A DNA stretch of 64,000 nt from Limanda limanda. Taxonomy: Eukaryota; Chordata; Actinopteri; Pleuronectiformes; Pleuronectidae. Position 1 is the first letter of the stretch, and each line of letters starts with the position of its first letter. Of this stretch, positions 36,670 through 46,259 are shown in pieces. Under the pieces are notes generated by a model, which was given only the letters and a program-made list of their open reading frames with translations, was not told where the DNA came from and searched no databases. Position numbers and translations under genes: made by a program. Location of the stretch: NCBI RefSeq assembly GCF_963576545.1, contig NC_083651.1, positions 11,210,386 through 11,274,385 of the forward strand, given 5' to 3'.

Positions 36670-37272
36670 ATGTTTTCTTATTTAATATTATTGTTGCTTC
36701 CTGATTTGCTGTTGAAGGTCAGAAGTCAGAAATGTTGTGGATACAAAGCTGCAGCTTAGTTTAAATGGAAGTATTAAAGATAAATGTTGAATGAAAACAT
36801 AACATGTTTATCGTAAATGTTAAACAATGATTAAAAAAATTATAAAAGTTAACTGTAAATGTTAGATAAATCTTAAGCCCACATGTTAAATACATCTCGA
36901 ACTATTCATTGTTAAGTGTAATTAAATGTAAATGTGTAATATATATATATAAATCTTGAGTGTATATGTTAAATATTCACCTTGAGATATAAATGTTAAA
37001 TATATAGCAAAAAACGAATCCAATTCTAGAAGTTAACTGTAAAATGTTAATGTTAAACAAAGGACTTGAGAAGCGATTGTAAAAACTGTAATTGGCACAG
37101 TGTTAGTGCAAAATTATTTTTTTATTTTACTTCTGGCAAAGCTTAAGAATTCTCCACCTTTTACAAATGGTGCCTTGTATTGAACAGGTACAATTTCATC
37201 TGTTTACACATAGACCCACTGAAAGACATGACAATAATAAAGACAACAGAAATGATTAAAAAAAAGAAAAAA
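36670..37272. other. AT-rich, degenerate TAAATGTTAAA repeats
   Basis: TAAATGTTAAA-like words recur irregularly between 36,780 and 37,060, with a short AT run at 36,940-36,952. No coding signal. Confidence 0.5.
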
Positions 37273-37273
37273 C

Positions 37274-37279
37274 TTTATT
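37274..37279 (-). promoter_or_regulatory. poly(A) signal AATAAA (minus strand)
   Basis: Complement of TTTATT at this site, followed in transcript direction by a U-rich stretch (complement of AAAAAAAAGAAAAA at 37,257-37,271), as expected downstream of a cleavage site. Likely ends the transcript carrying the acidic last exon at 37,990-38,031. Confidence 0.5.
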
Positions 37280-37927
37280 CATAACAATTGTGCTTGACGA
37301 GAACAACAGGTTGGCTGTGCACAACAGTGTCCGTCTGCATAGTTTAATCACAACTCTGTAATACTTAAATATAGATTTTACTGTATAATCTAAGGAGCAT
37401 TTAAGTACCTTAAGCTCAGACCTGTTCTGTCCTATACATCCAGTATTTTTTTTAGATAGCACGTTATCTGAATAAATCTAATAATATTACAACTCTTGAA
37501 AATCAGTCAAATAATTTATAGAATCGTTCTCATTTAACGTTCTTGTTCCCACACAAACCGAAATGCATCAAATGCAAGATATTCTTCATCACACAAAATA
37601 AAAGCTAGGCAGGACAATATGCAAGTCAGCCCTGGTGTATTACTTAATGATGAGTGAGCAATAAACCCATATACACCAATTATTCATTTTTTTCAAAATA
37701 CATAGTTTTATGTACACCATTGCAGAGGTAAAAGAAAAGACAGTTCCCGCTTCTGTGTTGTGGGGTTAAGGGTTCGGGAGGATAAGCTACTCCTGGAAGA
37801 AAGAAAACACAATATTTCATCCATGTGCTCTACATACATTTACATATTATATCCTTCTGAAATGTGCAGGATTTTGCTCACAGTAGATGATAGATGGTCA
37901 GAGGATTCAAGGCACTGCTATGGACCG

Positions 37928-38031
37928 CTCTCTTCTTCCATTTCAACAATCCCACTAACAGTTGGTGCTTCACCCTCTGCTCCCTATAGAAGGGAGTCTT
38001 TGTCACTGTCTTTGTTTTCCTCGTCCTGCAA
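37928..38031 (-). CDS. candidate last exon, acidic tail (gene X copy B or tbc1d4 region)
   Basis: The acceptor CTCTTTTGCAATGTTGCAG precedes a phase-0 frame starting at 38,031: DEENKDSDKDSLL then TAG (37,990-37,992). After the stop the same frame goes on as GAEGEAPTVSGIVEMEEESG to a second TAG near 37,930, and that part also looks coding (acidic, like the first). Either the first TAG is a recent nonsense change or coding simply ends there. A poly(A) signal lies about 650 bases downstream. Phase 0 fits splicing from the 216-nt gene X exon (41,770) or from the tbc1d4 exon at 38,940. Confidence 0.45.
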
Positions 38032-38149
38032 CATTGCAAAAGAGAAAATATGTCACTGAGGACGAACTGTGCAAGAGAATAAAAAGAGGAAACAGAAAAG
38101 GAGATCAAGGCTGCATGTATTTTTAGAGCTAATAAAACAACTATATTTT

Positions 38150-38935
38150 TTGTTTAAATCTGCAGCAAATCATTCACACTCAGTCCCGAAAAACATGGGG
38201 CCTGACATTTTTCATTAACATCCATGAATTGTTCTCTGTAAAATCAAGGAAAATGTTGACAACGCCCTTAAGAGATCTCCCAATGCTGAAGAAAGTGAAA
38301 AAGAAATCCTGGATCCACCCTCTGGTCCAGATCAGGACCAAAATTAAATGGCTTTATTCCAGACCCAGACCTCAGCCTTCTAACATGTTTTCCATAATAA
38401 AAAAAACAGAGGTCTGCAGCCTGCAGCTCATCTCTGCTTGAGGCTACATTAGCCGCTACTACAAGCTGAACACCCCCATATCAAAAACTTGTCATAGAGA
38501 GTTGCATTGTAGGTAATGTAGGCACAGTGCTTAGCTCAGGGAGAAAAACATGTGTCTGTTCTGCTGCATTGATTTTGATCTTTTTCATTTAAAACCACAA
38601 GTCTCTCAACCCCATCATGACTGACGGGGAGTCGGTGGGATGACATCACACCTCCACTGCACATTCTGCACAGCAGTGACACAGAGGAACAAACAACCCC
38701 AAATGGTTCACTAACACTTCGGTAAACACACAAACCGCTTCATCAGGAAACCAGATCAGAATCATGCATCCGTGTGAGAACAGCTCTGTTGGCAGCCTCC
38801 CTCTGCTGACAATGCTATAAGTGAAAGAGTTGGATGTAACAGCTGGAGGATGACATGCATTCAAAAGCCACTGAGTCAAAAGGTGAGAATTCCCAGAGTC
38901 CCCTCAACAAAGCTCCCAGAATTCCCTGGTTCCTC
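38150..38935. repeat. segmental duplication D4, copy at right
   Basis: Counterpart of 26,580-27,200, with an extra 180-bp block (38,641-38,822). It ends directly next to the tbc1d4 exon at 38,940, and the exon itself is not in the other copy. Confidence 0.85.
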
Positions 38936-38939
38936 TTAC

Positions 38940-38999
38940 TCTGTCGAAGCTGCCGATGCTTCCCATGCTCCCCAAGCGGCCTCACATTCGGCTGGCACC
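38940..38999 (-). pseudogene. tbc1d4: tbc1d4 exon with stop codon (GASRM region)
   Basis: 60 nt, 20 codons, acceptor GTCACCAG|GGTGCC and donor GACAGA|GTAAGA. It reads GASRM, stop (TGA), GRLGSMGSIGSFDR. Human TBC1D4 has GANRMRGRLGSVDSF here, so the TGA most likely replaced an arginine codon (CGA to TGA). This region precedes the Rab-GAP domain and is rich in Akt/AMPK-type sites in the family. The preceding ..NKAKRSLTSSLENIF.. coding segment was not found between 39,000 and 39,574. Confidence 0.8.
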
Positions 39000-39277
39000 C
39001 TGGTGACAAGAGGAGGTTACACAATATGAAACAAAGCAGATAATTAAAAACATGTATTATTAATAAAACGTTTGTAAACAACCACTTTCTTTCTGTTCAT
39101 GACAATACGATTTGTTGGGATCAGCAATACAATAATAAAATCCTCAATGGCAAGAAATACAAAGGTCACATTTATCCTGACATGGTAACATTAAGTCTGT
39201 GAGACAATAACAGATGGCAGGAGAGGTCTCAGATTGCCTGGGTTCCTCTACTAGGTATTTATTCGGCTGTCCGACTG

Positions 39278-39393
39278 GAGTTGGATGTAACAGCTGGAGG
39301 ATGACATGCTTTCGAAAGCCACTGAGTCAAAGTTGAGAATTCCCAGAGTCCCCTGAACGAAGCTCCCAGAATTCTCTGGTTCCTCTTACTCTG
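39278..39393. repeat. third copy of the end of D4
   Basis: GTTGGATGTAACAGCTGGAG, GAATTCCCAGAGTCCCCTGA and CTCCCAGAATTCTCTGGTTC repeat 27,079-27,198 and 38,829-38,940, again stopping at TCCTCTTACTCTG. Confidence 0.85.
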
Positions 39394-39573
39394 TAATGGA
39401 TCTTGATGAAAATCAGGCACATTTAGGGGACTGATATCTATAGGTGTGTGTGATTTGGTGCAATTTGAATGAATTCAAGGGGAACGATGGGCCTTGGTGG
39501 AGGTGTGTCCTCTGCCGAGTTTCATGTTAGTACTTAAACAATTGTTTTAATCATCTACAGGAAACGTGTTTAC

Positions 39574-39684
39574 CTGAGCGGCTTCTCCGATGTGGAGGTG
39601 GGTCTTTTGTTTGGTTCCACAGATCTGTGTCAGGTGGAGAATCAGCAGCTCATTCTCCTGTTGTTCTGACACGGGCTTCAGTTT
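39574..39684 (-). CDS. tbc1d4: tbc1d4 exon ([11 protein letters not shown]..., after PTB2)
   Basis: 111 nt, 37 codons, phase 0, acceptor GTACAG|AAACTG and donor [30 protein letters not shown] and [17 protein letters not shown] align with human TBC1D4 KMKPVSDQEENELVILHL..CEAKQKTHVHIGEG. Intact and clearly under coding constraint in the past. It belongs to the linker after the second PTB domain. A diverged duplicate lies at 40,451. Confidence 0.9.
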
Positions 39685-39792
39685 CTGTACACATGGACAA
39701 ACAAACACTCAAAACTCAAGATCTAAAAATAGTTGTTTTTTGCAATCTATCGCCAAAAAAACTTTCACTAGTGCACTCTCTCTAAACTTTAC

Positions 39793-39884
39793 CTGAACTC
39801 GCACCAAGACCTCAACCTGCTCTTTGTCTGTCAGCTCGGACATAAATTTTTGGATGGCTAGCTTTGCTCTGGGTGGGTTGAGAC
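39793..39884 (-). CDS. tbc1d4: tbc1d4 exon (LNPPRAKLAIQKF...)
   Basis: 92 nt with acceptor TTCCAG|GTCTCA and donor GTTCAG|GTAAAG. The phase completes the glycine split with the exon at 40,013. It reads LNPPRAKLAIQKFMSELT, DKEQVEVLVRVQ, matching human TBC1D4 ([21 protein letters not shown]). No disruption. Confidence 0.9.
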
Positions 39885-40012
39885 CTGGAAACAGAAATAA
39901 AAAATACTCTTTTATTTCGCTTTAACTAGGAGAAATAGACAAAGTTATAAAATATGAATGAGTCAGGTCGGAGAGAGGTGTTGGATGTGTGACTGGGTTC
40001 ATGTGGCTTAAC

Positions 40013-40142
40013 CATCAATCCGCTCGCAGAGCTTGTGCAAGTCGACTATGGGGCAGGCTTCACAGAACTTGATCGGGGTTTTGTCGCTCTGCAGGGCCAC
40101 AGTAGTGAAGGCCTGCTTCAGGGTCAGCATCACCTTGTCCAC
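40013..40142 (-). CDS. tbc1d4: tbc1d4 exon, end of second PTB domain
   Basis: 130 nt, acceptor GTGTCAG|GTGGAC (a TG microsatellite forms part of the pyrimidine/purine tract before it) and donor [32 protein letters not shown] and [20 protein letters not shown] match human TBC1D4 ([31 protein letters not shown]). Frame intact. With the next two exons it makes 111 uninterrupted codons. Confidence 0.92.
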
Positions 40143-40145
40143 CTG

Positions 40146-40168
40146 ACACACACACACACACACACACA
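40146..40168. repeat. (AC)n microsatellite beside an exon
   Basis: AC run of 11 units starting 4 bases from the exon at 40,142. On the coding strand it is a TG run inside the splice acceptor region, a layout known to affect exon inclusion in some vertebrate genes. Confidence 0.9.
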
Positions 40169-40254
40169 ATCAAACAGAGGACAAGACAAACACACACACA
40201 TGCAGAACTGCAACACAGATATTTTAGTTGAGATTTAAGTAAAATATATGGCTA

Positions 40255-40445
40255 TGACCTCATTCAGACGTCAGCCCTTAGTTCTCCAATCACAAGTAGT
40301 CAGCGGCAAGTTCAGGCCTGCTCTGACATCCTCCCACCTGCTACAGTTTGGCAATGAATCAAACATAAGTTCCCTTTTCTCAGCCTCCATACGTTGATTT
40401 ACCGCCACGTTATCAACACTTTCCACTGTTGACCATCTCTTTACC
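40255..40445. repeat. degenerate MITE fragment
   Basis: CATTCAGACGTCAGCC, CCAATCACAAGTAGTCAG and CACCTGCTACAGTTT echo the MITE at 32,902-33,519. It separates the two versions of the [10 protein letters not shown] exon. Confidence 0.4.
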
Positions 40446-40450
40446 ATTAC

Positions 40451-40549
40451 CTGAGGGGCTTCTCTGAAGCGGAGGTGGGTCTTTGGTTTGGTTCCACAGA
40501 TCCGACTCAACCGCTCTTCCTCCTGTTGTTCTGACACGGGCTTCAGTTT
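40451..40549 (-). pseudogene. tbc1d4: diverged duplicate of the [11 protein letters not shown] exon
   Basis: 99 nt, 33 codons, open in phase 0, with acceptor GTACAG|AAACTG and donor CCTCAG|GTAATG preserved. It reads [20 protein letters not shown] then KPKTHLRFREAPQ. Compared with 39,574-39,684 it has lost four codons of the hydrophobic LLILHL segment and has several radical changes. It lies upstream of the exon at 40,142, i.e. out of order for a normal alternative exon, so a decaying duplicate is more likely than a functional one. Confidence 0.8.
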
Positions 40550-40977
40550 CTGTACACATCGACAAACAAACACTCAAAACTCAAGATCAAAAAATATACC
40601 AGTCTACTAAACATGCCTGTTGTTTCATCAACATCCATGAGAAATCAACTATCAAGCGAAAAAGAAAGTAGGTAAAAGATTCCTGGATCAGCTCGTCTGA
40701 TCCAGATTTACAGCTAAATTGAATGGGTTCTTCCTTGGGTCATGCCTCACCTTTGAGGTTGAGTGTGTTTTGCATAACCTTGATAACTAGCTATCAAACA
40801 AAAGTATAACCTCCTTGGCTAAAATAACTATTGAATAGGCGTCTGATATTGATTCAGTCCCATCAGTTATTAACAATCAGCTGTACCCAAAAAATTATTA
40901 TGACATGATAATCACATGTTTTAGAGCTGTCTGCTCTGAAAACACTGAAACACAACTAGATGTATCCTTGAACATGA

Positions 40978-41014
40978 GTGTGTGTGTGTGTGTGTGTGAG
41001 TGTGTGTGTGTGTG
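40978..41014. repeat. (TG)n microsatellite
   Basis: About 18 TG units with one GAG interruption. Confidence 0.9.
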
Positions 41015-41149
41015 TAAAAACACAATCACTGGTTTATTATGCAACTGTGATCACAGCTTTGTGAATGCAGGAATTAGGTTGTTAATTGTCTTAGACAGAG
41101 CAGAGAAAGTGTGTCAAGGTTACATGGATTTTATGAAAAAAATTATTAG

Positions 41150-41483
41150 TCAGCCAGCGCCGGGGAGAGGTCTCCCTAGGAGATCTCCCCCCCCCCCCCC
41201 ACCTGCAGGGGAGCCCTAAAGCACGCGGGGCGCTGGCAGCGCGTGGACAAGAGTCTGTCCACCGGGAGCCGCGGCCGACATGCGGGGGCCCGCGGGAGGC
41301 GCCGCTTCCTGTGAAGGAAGGAGTGGAAGTGTGAGGAGGCGGGACGGGCGGAGACCTCAGTCTTCAATTGGCTCAGGCACCGAAATGAGGCACCGAAATC
41401 TCCGTTGCATTTCGGTCCGGGTAGGTACGGGTTGTATTGGAACCGGTTCCATATTGGGACCGGTTCTCGGTACCCAACCCTAG
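41150..41483. mobile_element. GC-rich DNA-transposon fragment (GGTACCGAGAACCGG end)
   Basis: Read on the minus strand it starts TAGGGTTGGGTACCGAGAAC, CGGTCCCAATATGGAACCGG. This is a terminus seen in a common fish non-autonomous DNA transposon. It is followed by GC-rich DNA with a C14 run (41,187-41,200). It abuts the left edge of D2 copy B at 41,484, so it may mark the duplication or insertion boundary. Confidence 0.5.
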
Positions 41484-42740
41484 TTGTAATCTATATATAC
41501 AGTCTATGGTTGTAATGTAAGAATGTCAGCATGTCCACATGTTCTGGACTCAGGCTAAAAAACAGCATTTATCTCAAATATTAGATCAGAAAACCTTTAA
41601 ATTATCAAATTCTACACAGACTTTGTGTATTTGTTACAGCAGTAGCTCTTTTGGTTCAGGAAGCCGGATCAAGGTAATAACCACCGTTCAGTTGTGTTTC
41701 AGTGGCTGCAGAGGGCGCTGTTGCTCAGTAAAAGTTACATAATGTAGCTTTAATAAGTGATACACTCACCTGGCTGATTGTCGCATTCTCCAGCACAGGA
41801 GGTATAAACCGTTCGCGTGGACCCCTCTTCTTTCGCTCTCTTCTGGGATAAATTGTGTCAGACGGGTTCTCCGGGGGAGCAGCACTTAGTTCTACAGGAG
41901 GTGGAACCGCCTCCTTTCCCTCCTCCCCTGAACTTTGATCTTTTAAGTCCGGGTTAAGTCGGTGCAGTATCTGCTTTTTCTCAGTCTGTTAAATGAAAAG
42001 GATTAAGTAGCATTATCTTTCTGAAAATGGAATCAGAAATCTAAGCCCACGACATTCAAGCAACACTATGGAACTCATTGTTGGTATTAAAATCTCAAAG
42101 ATCAAATGGCAGAAGGGTGAAGTCAGAGGTGAGTGTGGCAGCAGGGCTGTTGTTATTTTCTTTATACTGGTTTCCAGGTAGTTGTAGCATTGATAATCCG
42201 CTCACTCACTAATAACTGCATCTCTGATCTTGTAATCACCAGTAAAACAACAGAGCAAACAAATCACAGGCTGAGACATGAAACGGGGACCGCTTATGCC
42301 AAGTTCAGAGTACAGGACTGTTGTCGCATCACTATGCAGATCACAAAACATTACTTGCTATCTTGTGTTCAGGACTCTTGCGGTCGTTGTGAGTTCATAC
42401 TATTCCACTGCAGTCTTTCCCCTAAATGCAGGTGGTGCGCCTATCAGAATTATGACTACCATTGCGGAGCCAACTTATCTGTTCATAACAATGGTCTTAA
42501 GAACAAGCACAGAGTACGCCTGTCGCGATAATTACTATATCAATTTATCGTACGATATATAAACATGAACTTGATAAATTTGCTGACCTCGATAAGGTGC
42601 GCATTGTGTTTCAATGCCTGTTTATTTACATAAGAATGTCACCAACATTTAGGGAATTGTGCCGCTTCTCTTGCATCTGATAGCGAGAGCAAAACACACA
42701 GTGAAGCAAACTGAGATGAAGTGAAAACATTTTAGTTTTA
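41484..42740. repeat. segmental duplication D2 (part 1), copy B
   Basis: Counterpart of 28,198-29,455. The join at 42,740/42,741 brings together parts that are 4 kb apart in copy A. Confidence 0.93.
41770..41985 (-). CDS. gene X exon 5 (copy B)
   Basis: 216 nt, 72 codons in phase 0 with the same splice sites as 28,477-28,692. Differences are amino-acid substitutions only, e.g. LHRLNPDLKDQSS for LHRLNQNLKAQSP, and KKRGPRERFIPP for KKWGPLERFIPP, so the Trp of the WGPL motif is lost. Frame preserved despite 3-4% change. Downstream it could splice in phase to the tbc1d4 exon at 40,142 or to the acidic exon at 38,031. Confidence 0.7.
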
Positions 42741-43376
42741 GACCACTTGTGATGGGACCTCTCAGGATGGATGTTAATTCCAAGTCTAAAAAGGGCCTTA
42801 GTACATTGACCCTTGCAAAAGCTTATCACTGTGGTGACTCGATTTACTACATAAAAGAACAAATTCTTTAAAAATATAGGACGAGATGTTGAATATGCCT
42901 TGTACGCTTGAAGGTCTTCTGCACAATGTAGATTATTACCTACTAGCAGATGTCAGCAGGTGTTAGATGCCACCAGCGGATGTTAGGGACATAACTTCAC
43001 AGTTGTGCACAACTAGCATCATCAAGTGTTTTGGCCTTGTAATCTATGATACAGGCCAAACTTGAAGGTATGCTGAGGCAAAAGGTAAATCTGACTGGCT
43101 ACTGGCTTGTATGGCAGTACTATTTAAACCATGTGGCCCGTTCAGTAGATCAGACATCATTTCTTCCTTGCCTTTTTAAATTAAACACTTTCCCTTTTTT
43201 GAACAAGATAGATAAGATGACACAGATAACAGAGACAACTGAAAGTGGGAAAAGCGCAATGAGAGAGGGAAAACAAAAAATAGGAAGACACACATTTTAA
43301 TGTGTGTGTAAATGAGAAAAGAAAAAGGAGGGGAATCCAACAGTAAATACAAGTTACGTGGGGCTATCAGCTGTAC

Positions 43377-43436
43377 CTTTGGTTTTTGGCTCTCTTCTTT
43401 GTCCTCTCTTCCTTTGGAGGGTGATGGGAGAGCGGC
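43377..43436 (-). CDS. gene X exon 3 (copy B)
   Basis: 60 nt in phase 0, splice sites as in copy A. The peptide AALPSPSKGREDKEESQKPK differs from copy A only at the last residue. Confidence 0.7.
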
Positions 43437-43653
43437 CTGAGCAACATATGACACCGGGGTTCAGAGGTTGCTGACACAATAAGACGTTAAGACAGACACT
43501 CACACACACAGATGGGAGAGGCCTCCAACATGCCAGACTAAGAGCTCAATGTCAAAAACAGCTTTTTTAAACAGAGCCAAAAAACAAAAAACAAAACAAG
43601 AGTGAAGCTCAAAAATCCGAGTAACTTGTCATCAACTTCTACAGCCTACTGAC

Positions 43654-43787
43654 CGGTTTCTGCTCAGCAGCTTGTTTGCTCCTCGGTGGCTTTTTGGCCG
43701 CATCTACCGACTTCTTCCCAGGTAAATACATTGATAATTTTCCGGGTGTTTCTGTGTTCTTCTTGAATGGAGTCTGTGACCGCTTGG
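43654..43787 (-). CDS. gene X exon 2 (copy B)
   Basis: 134 nt with the same phases and splice sites as 34,375-34,508. Reads (A)KRSQTPFKKNTETPGK and so on. It is the closest exon 2 to the candidate first exon at 45,303 (intron about 1.5 kb), so it is the natural partner for a normal transcript. Confidence 0.7.
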
Positions 43788-44289
43788 CTGCTCATACAAG
43801 TGAAAAAAAAAGCAGAGACTTTAGGCAGGGTATAAGCAGCAATCCTGAGATTAAATTCAACAGAATTCAGAAAGGCCAGGAGGGAATAAATTGAGTTACT
43901 AAACCAAAAGGCATAATTTATTTAAAACAATAACATGCTCACTCACTCACTCACACATGCAAACAACAGTGTTTCCCACAGGATTTGTAGAAATCATGGT
44001 GGATGGACCCTGGACCCTCTTGGAAGAGGATATAGTACATTTTAAAGTAAAGATGCATCAATCTGGTCCACTTTGAGAGACAAATTAAGAGGCTAGATTG
44101 AAATTAATATGGCTGTCAGAATCTACTTGTGGTGTGAGAAACACTGGACAGACACACTGAGCATTAATGGTTCAGTCAACTCTGCAATAGGCACTTTTAT
44201 AAGACTTTAAATAATAAAACTATTTTGCAGCATAAATAACACAAATCAGATCAACATTGTCACTGATATAATGCTACAACTTTCTCAAA

Positions 44290-44965
44290 AAGAGCCACCA
44301 TGTGGTGTATGTCAGTTAAGTGTTTAACTGAAAAACACAGGAAGACTAGTCTGGTATCTCACCTGAAGGAAATTACAATCTGCGCATTCTCCCAGTATTA
44401 TGATATAATAAAAGAACTCTGTGTAAGTGTACGTGTGTAAACTTTGAACATGGACGAAACTAACTGAGCTGTGGTAGTGCTCACACCTTACAAATATGAT
44501 TCATTGGACGTGAGAGACAGGAGTTTTACTGTTGTCGAGAAACCACAACACTTGTGCGCATATGACACTGCATACTATGTTATTTTCTAAAAAACTACAT
44601 CTGACGTTTATAACAAACCAGACCGTTTCAAAATCGGTTGAAAATTGAGCAAGTTATTGTTATTTACCACTACCAACACAATGTTATGTGTGAGCGAGCA
44701 ACGTCTGGCAAGATGGCCGCCATGTGGCGTATGTGAGTTAAGTGTTTAACTGAAAAACACAGGAAAACTTGACTATTATCTCACCTGAAGGAAATTACAA
44801 TCTGCGCCATTCTCCCAGTATTATGATATAATAAAAGAACTCAGAAATGTACGTGTGTAAACTTTGAACATGGTAGTAGTGCTCACTCCTTACAAATATG
44901 ATTCATTGGACGTGAGAGAGCGGTGTTTTACTGTTGTGTCGAGACACCACATCACTTGTGCGCGC
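44290..44965. repeat. tandem duplication of about 420 bp
   Basis: GTGTTTAACTGAAAAACACA, CACCTGAAGGAAATTACAAT, TCTCCCAGTATTATGATATA and GATTCATTGGACGTGAGAGA occur twice in the same order, starting near 44,300 and near 44,715. Each copy is preceded by (CC)ACCATGTGG/CCGCCATGTGG. Between them lies the segment inverted relative to 59,450-59,650. On the minus strand a short ATGGCGCAG... exon-like piece with a GT donor lies at 44,782-44,810, but its phase does not fit gene X exon 2. Confidence 0.75.
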
Positions 44966-45302
44966 AGCGGTGGTGTGGCGTGGCGACGTCACTCTGACGT
45001 CTGTACAAGTTGAAGCGGCGACAACTGATTTAACGTTAGCAACGTTAGCATCTAGTTACCAGCTTCAGCTGTCGTACTGGGTCGTGTAACAACGTTAACC
45101 GAGGAAGGTGTTACCAAATGCTCGATGGACAACAGCTGTCATGCGTAGCCACGAAGGATTCGTGGCTAGCGCCTTACATCTGTGACCGGAGAGCATTTAT
45201 CCCCATTGAAGCTACACTCGCTTTCTTCCTACAGAACAAACAGTAGCCTCCCGGTCATTCCCAGCGACGGGCTTCAGCCAGACCCCGCGAATTTACACTT
45301 AC

Positions 45303-45430
45303 CCATTGCAGCAATATAAATAGTTCAGCCGTCCTCTATCTGGAGATTCTACGACTGGCGCTATTCGTGCTGGGGTCTCGCACTCGGAGCCCGCTCGAGC
45401 CCCGCCCCCTCACGAGCCCCGCCCCCGCTT
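45303..45430 (-). promoter_or_regulatory. GC-box promoter and candidate first exon of gene X
   Basis: Two CCCCGCCCCC boxes (45,400-45,409 and 45,417-45,426) stand in a CpG-rich patch. In minus-strand direction they are followed by a leader and GCTGCAATGG|GTAAGTG: an ATG (45,306-45,304) with G at +4, then a consensus donor after one more base (exon end 45,303). The exon thus supplies ATG G in phase 1, which exactly completes exon 2 (CC AAG CGG), to give MAKRSQTP. No TATA box at the usual distance; the start site is probably dispersed. The CpG-rich zone extends to about 44,950. Confidence 0.6.
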
Positions 45431-45588
45431 GAACGCCAGGTATTTTTTTGTTGCGTTTTCGTGAGGACTAGAATAAGTGAATTCACATTAACTTTTAACA
45501 ACTTTTGACAGATATGCAGAACATGTAACTACTAAAGAACAACCAAACCCCAAAAGCACAGTGAACAAACCTGCCTCATCTATATTTA

Positions 45589-45648
45589 GGGCCCGAGCAA
45601 TGACATCAAAGGTCAGGTGAGTCCCTATTGATATTGCTCTGATTATTA

Positions 45649-45687
<39 letters not shown>

Positions 45688-46255
45688 GGGCCCGAGCACT
45701 GACATCAAAGGTCAGGTGAGTTCCTATTGATATTGCCACGGCTTTCATCGAATCAACTTCAAATTGAGATGAGTGTCATCACAAGATGGAGATAAAAACT
45801 GACTGAGGGATTTTTTTTTCTACACACGGTGTGACCGCGGCGTGGCGTCAAAGTTTGATTACACGATGTTCTGTAACGCGGACATACATGGACCATGAAT
45901 CCTTTGATGCTGAGCCATAAATAAACTCCACTCCTGCAGTGACAGTGGTCAAAGAATATTTATCTCTCGCAAAGGTCATGTCTCTCTCCCTCTCAGAATT
46001 GGGACATTTCCTCAAACCGTGCAAACATTGAGGTACGGTGAAGGTTCATCCTTCGCCAAAGGAGACGATGTTGTCATAACTCCACTGTGCATAGTCCTAT
46101 CACCAACAAACTTCTGTCTCATGATCAGAGTCCAAGCCAGAACAGCTCTATGTGTCAATATTTTCTCAGTCATTATTTATTTTTTTCAGGCAAAAAGCAT
46201 GCAACGCTTCAAAATGCATGTGCTCGGGCCCGCCCAGTGCTGCTTTGCAGCCCTA
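45589..46255. mobile_element. GGGCCCGAGCAC repeat family, copy 3 with duplicated start
   Basis: AGGGCCCGAGCA begins at 45,589. After about 55 bases it breaks into an ATT tract (45,649-45,685), and the element starts again at 45,686 (AGGGCCCGAGCACTGACATC), running to GTGCTCGGGCCCGCCCAGTG and GCAGCCCTA at 46,255. The structure suggests slippage or insertion of one copy at the edge of another. Confidence 0.75.
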
Positions 46256-46259
46256 GAAA

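Larger units (their letters stand above)
42741..44372. repeat. segmental duplication D2 (part 2), copy B
   Basis: Counterpart of 33,454-35,094. It begins inside the right end of the MITE seen whole in copy A, which shows that copy B lost the intervening DNA by deletion. Confidence 0.95.

Noticed and set aside
44782..44810. Minus-strand ATGGCGCAGATTGTAATTTC exon-like piece with GT donor as alternative first exon of gene X
   Set aside because: It ends in phase 2, which does not fit exon 2 (needs phase 1), and its twin at 44,370-44,398 has a one-base change destroying the frame.
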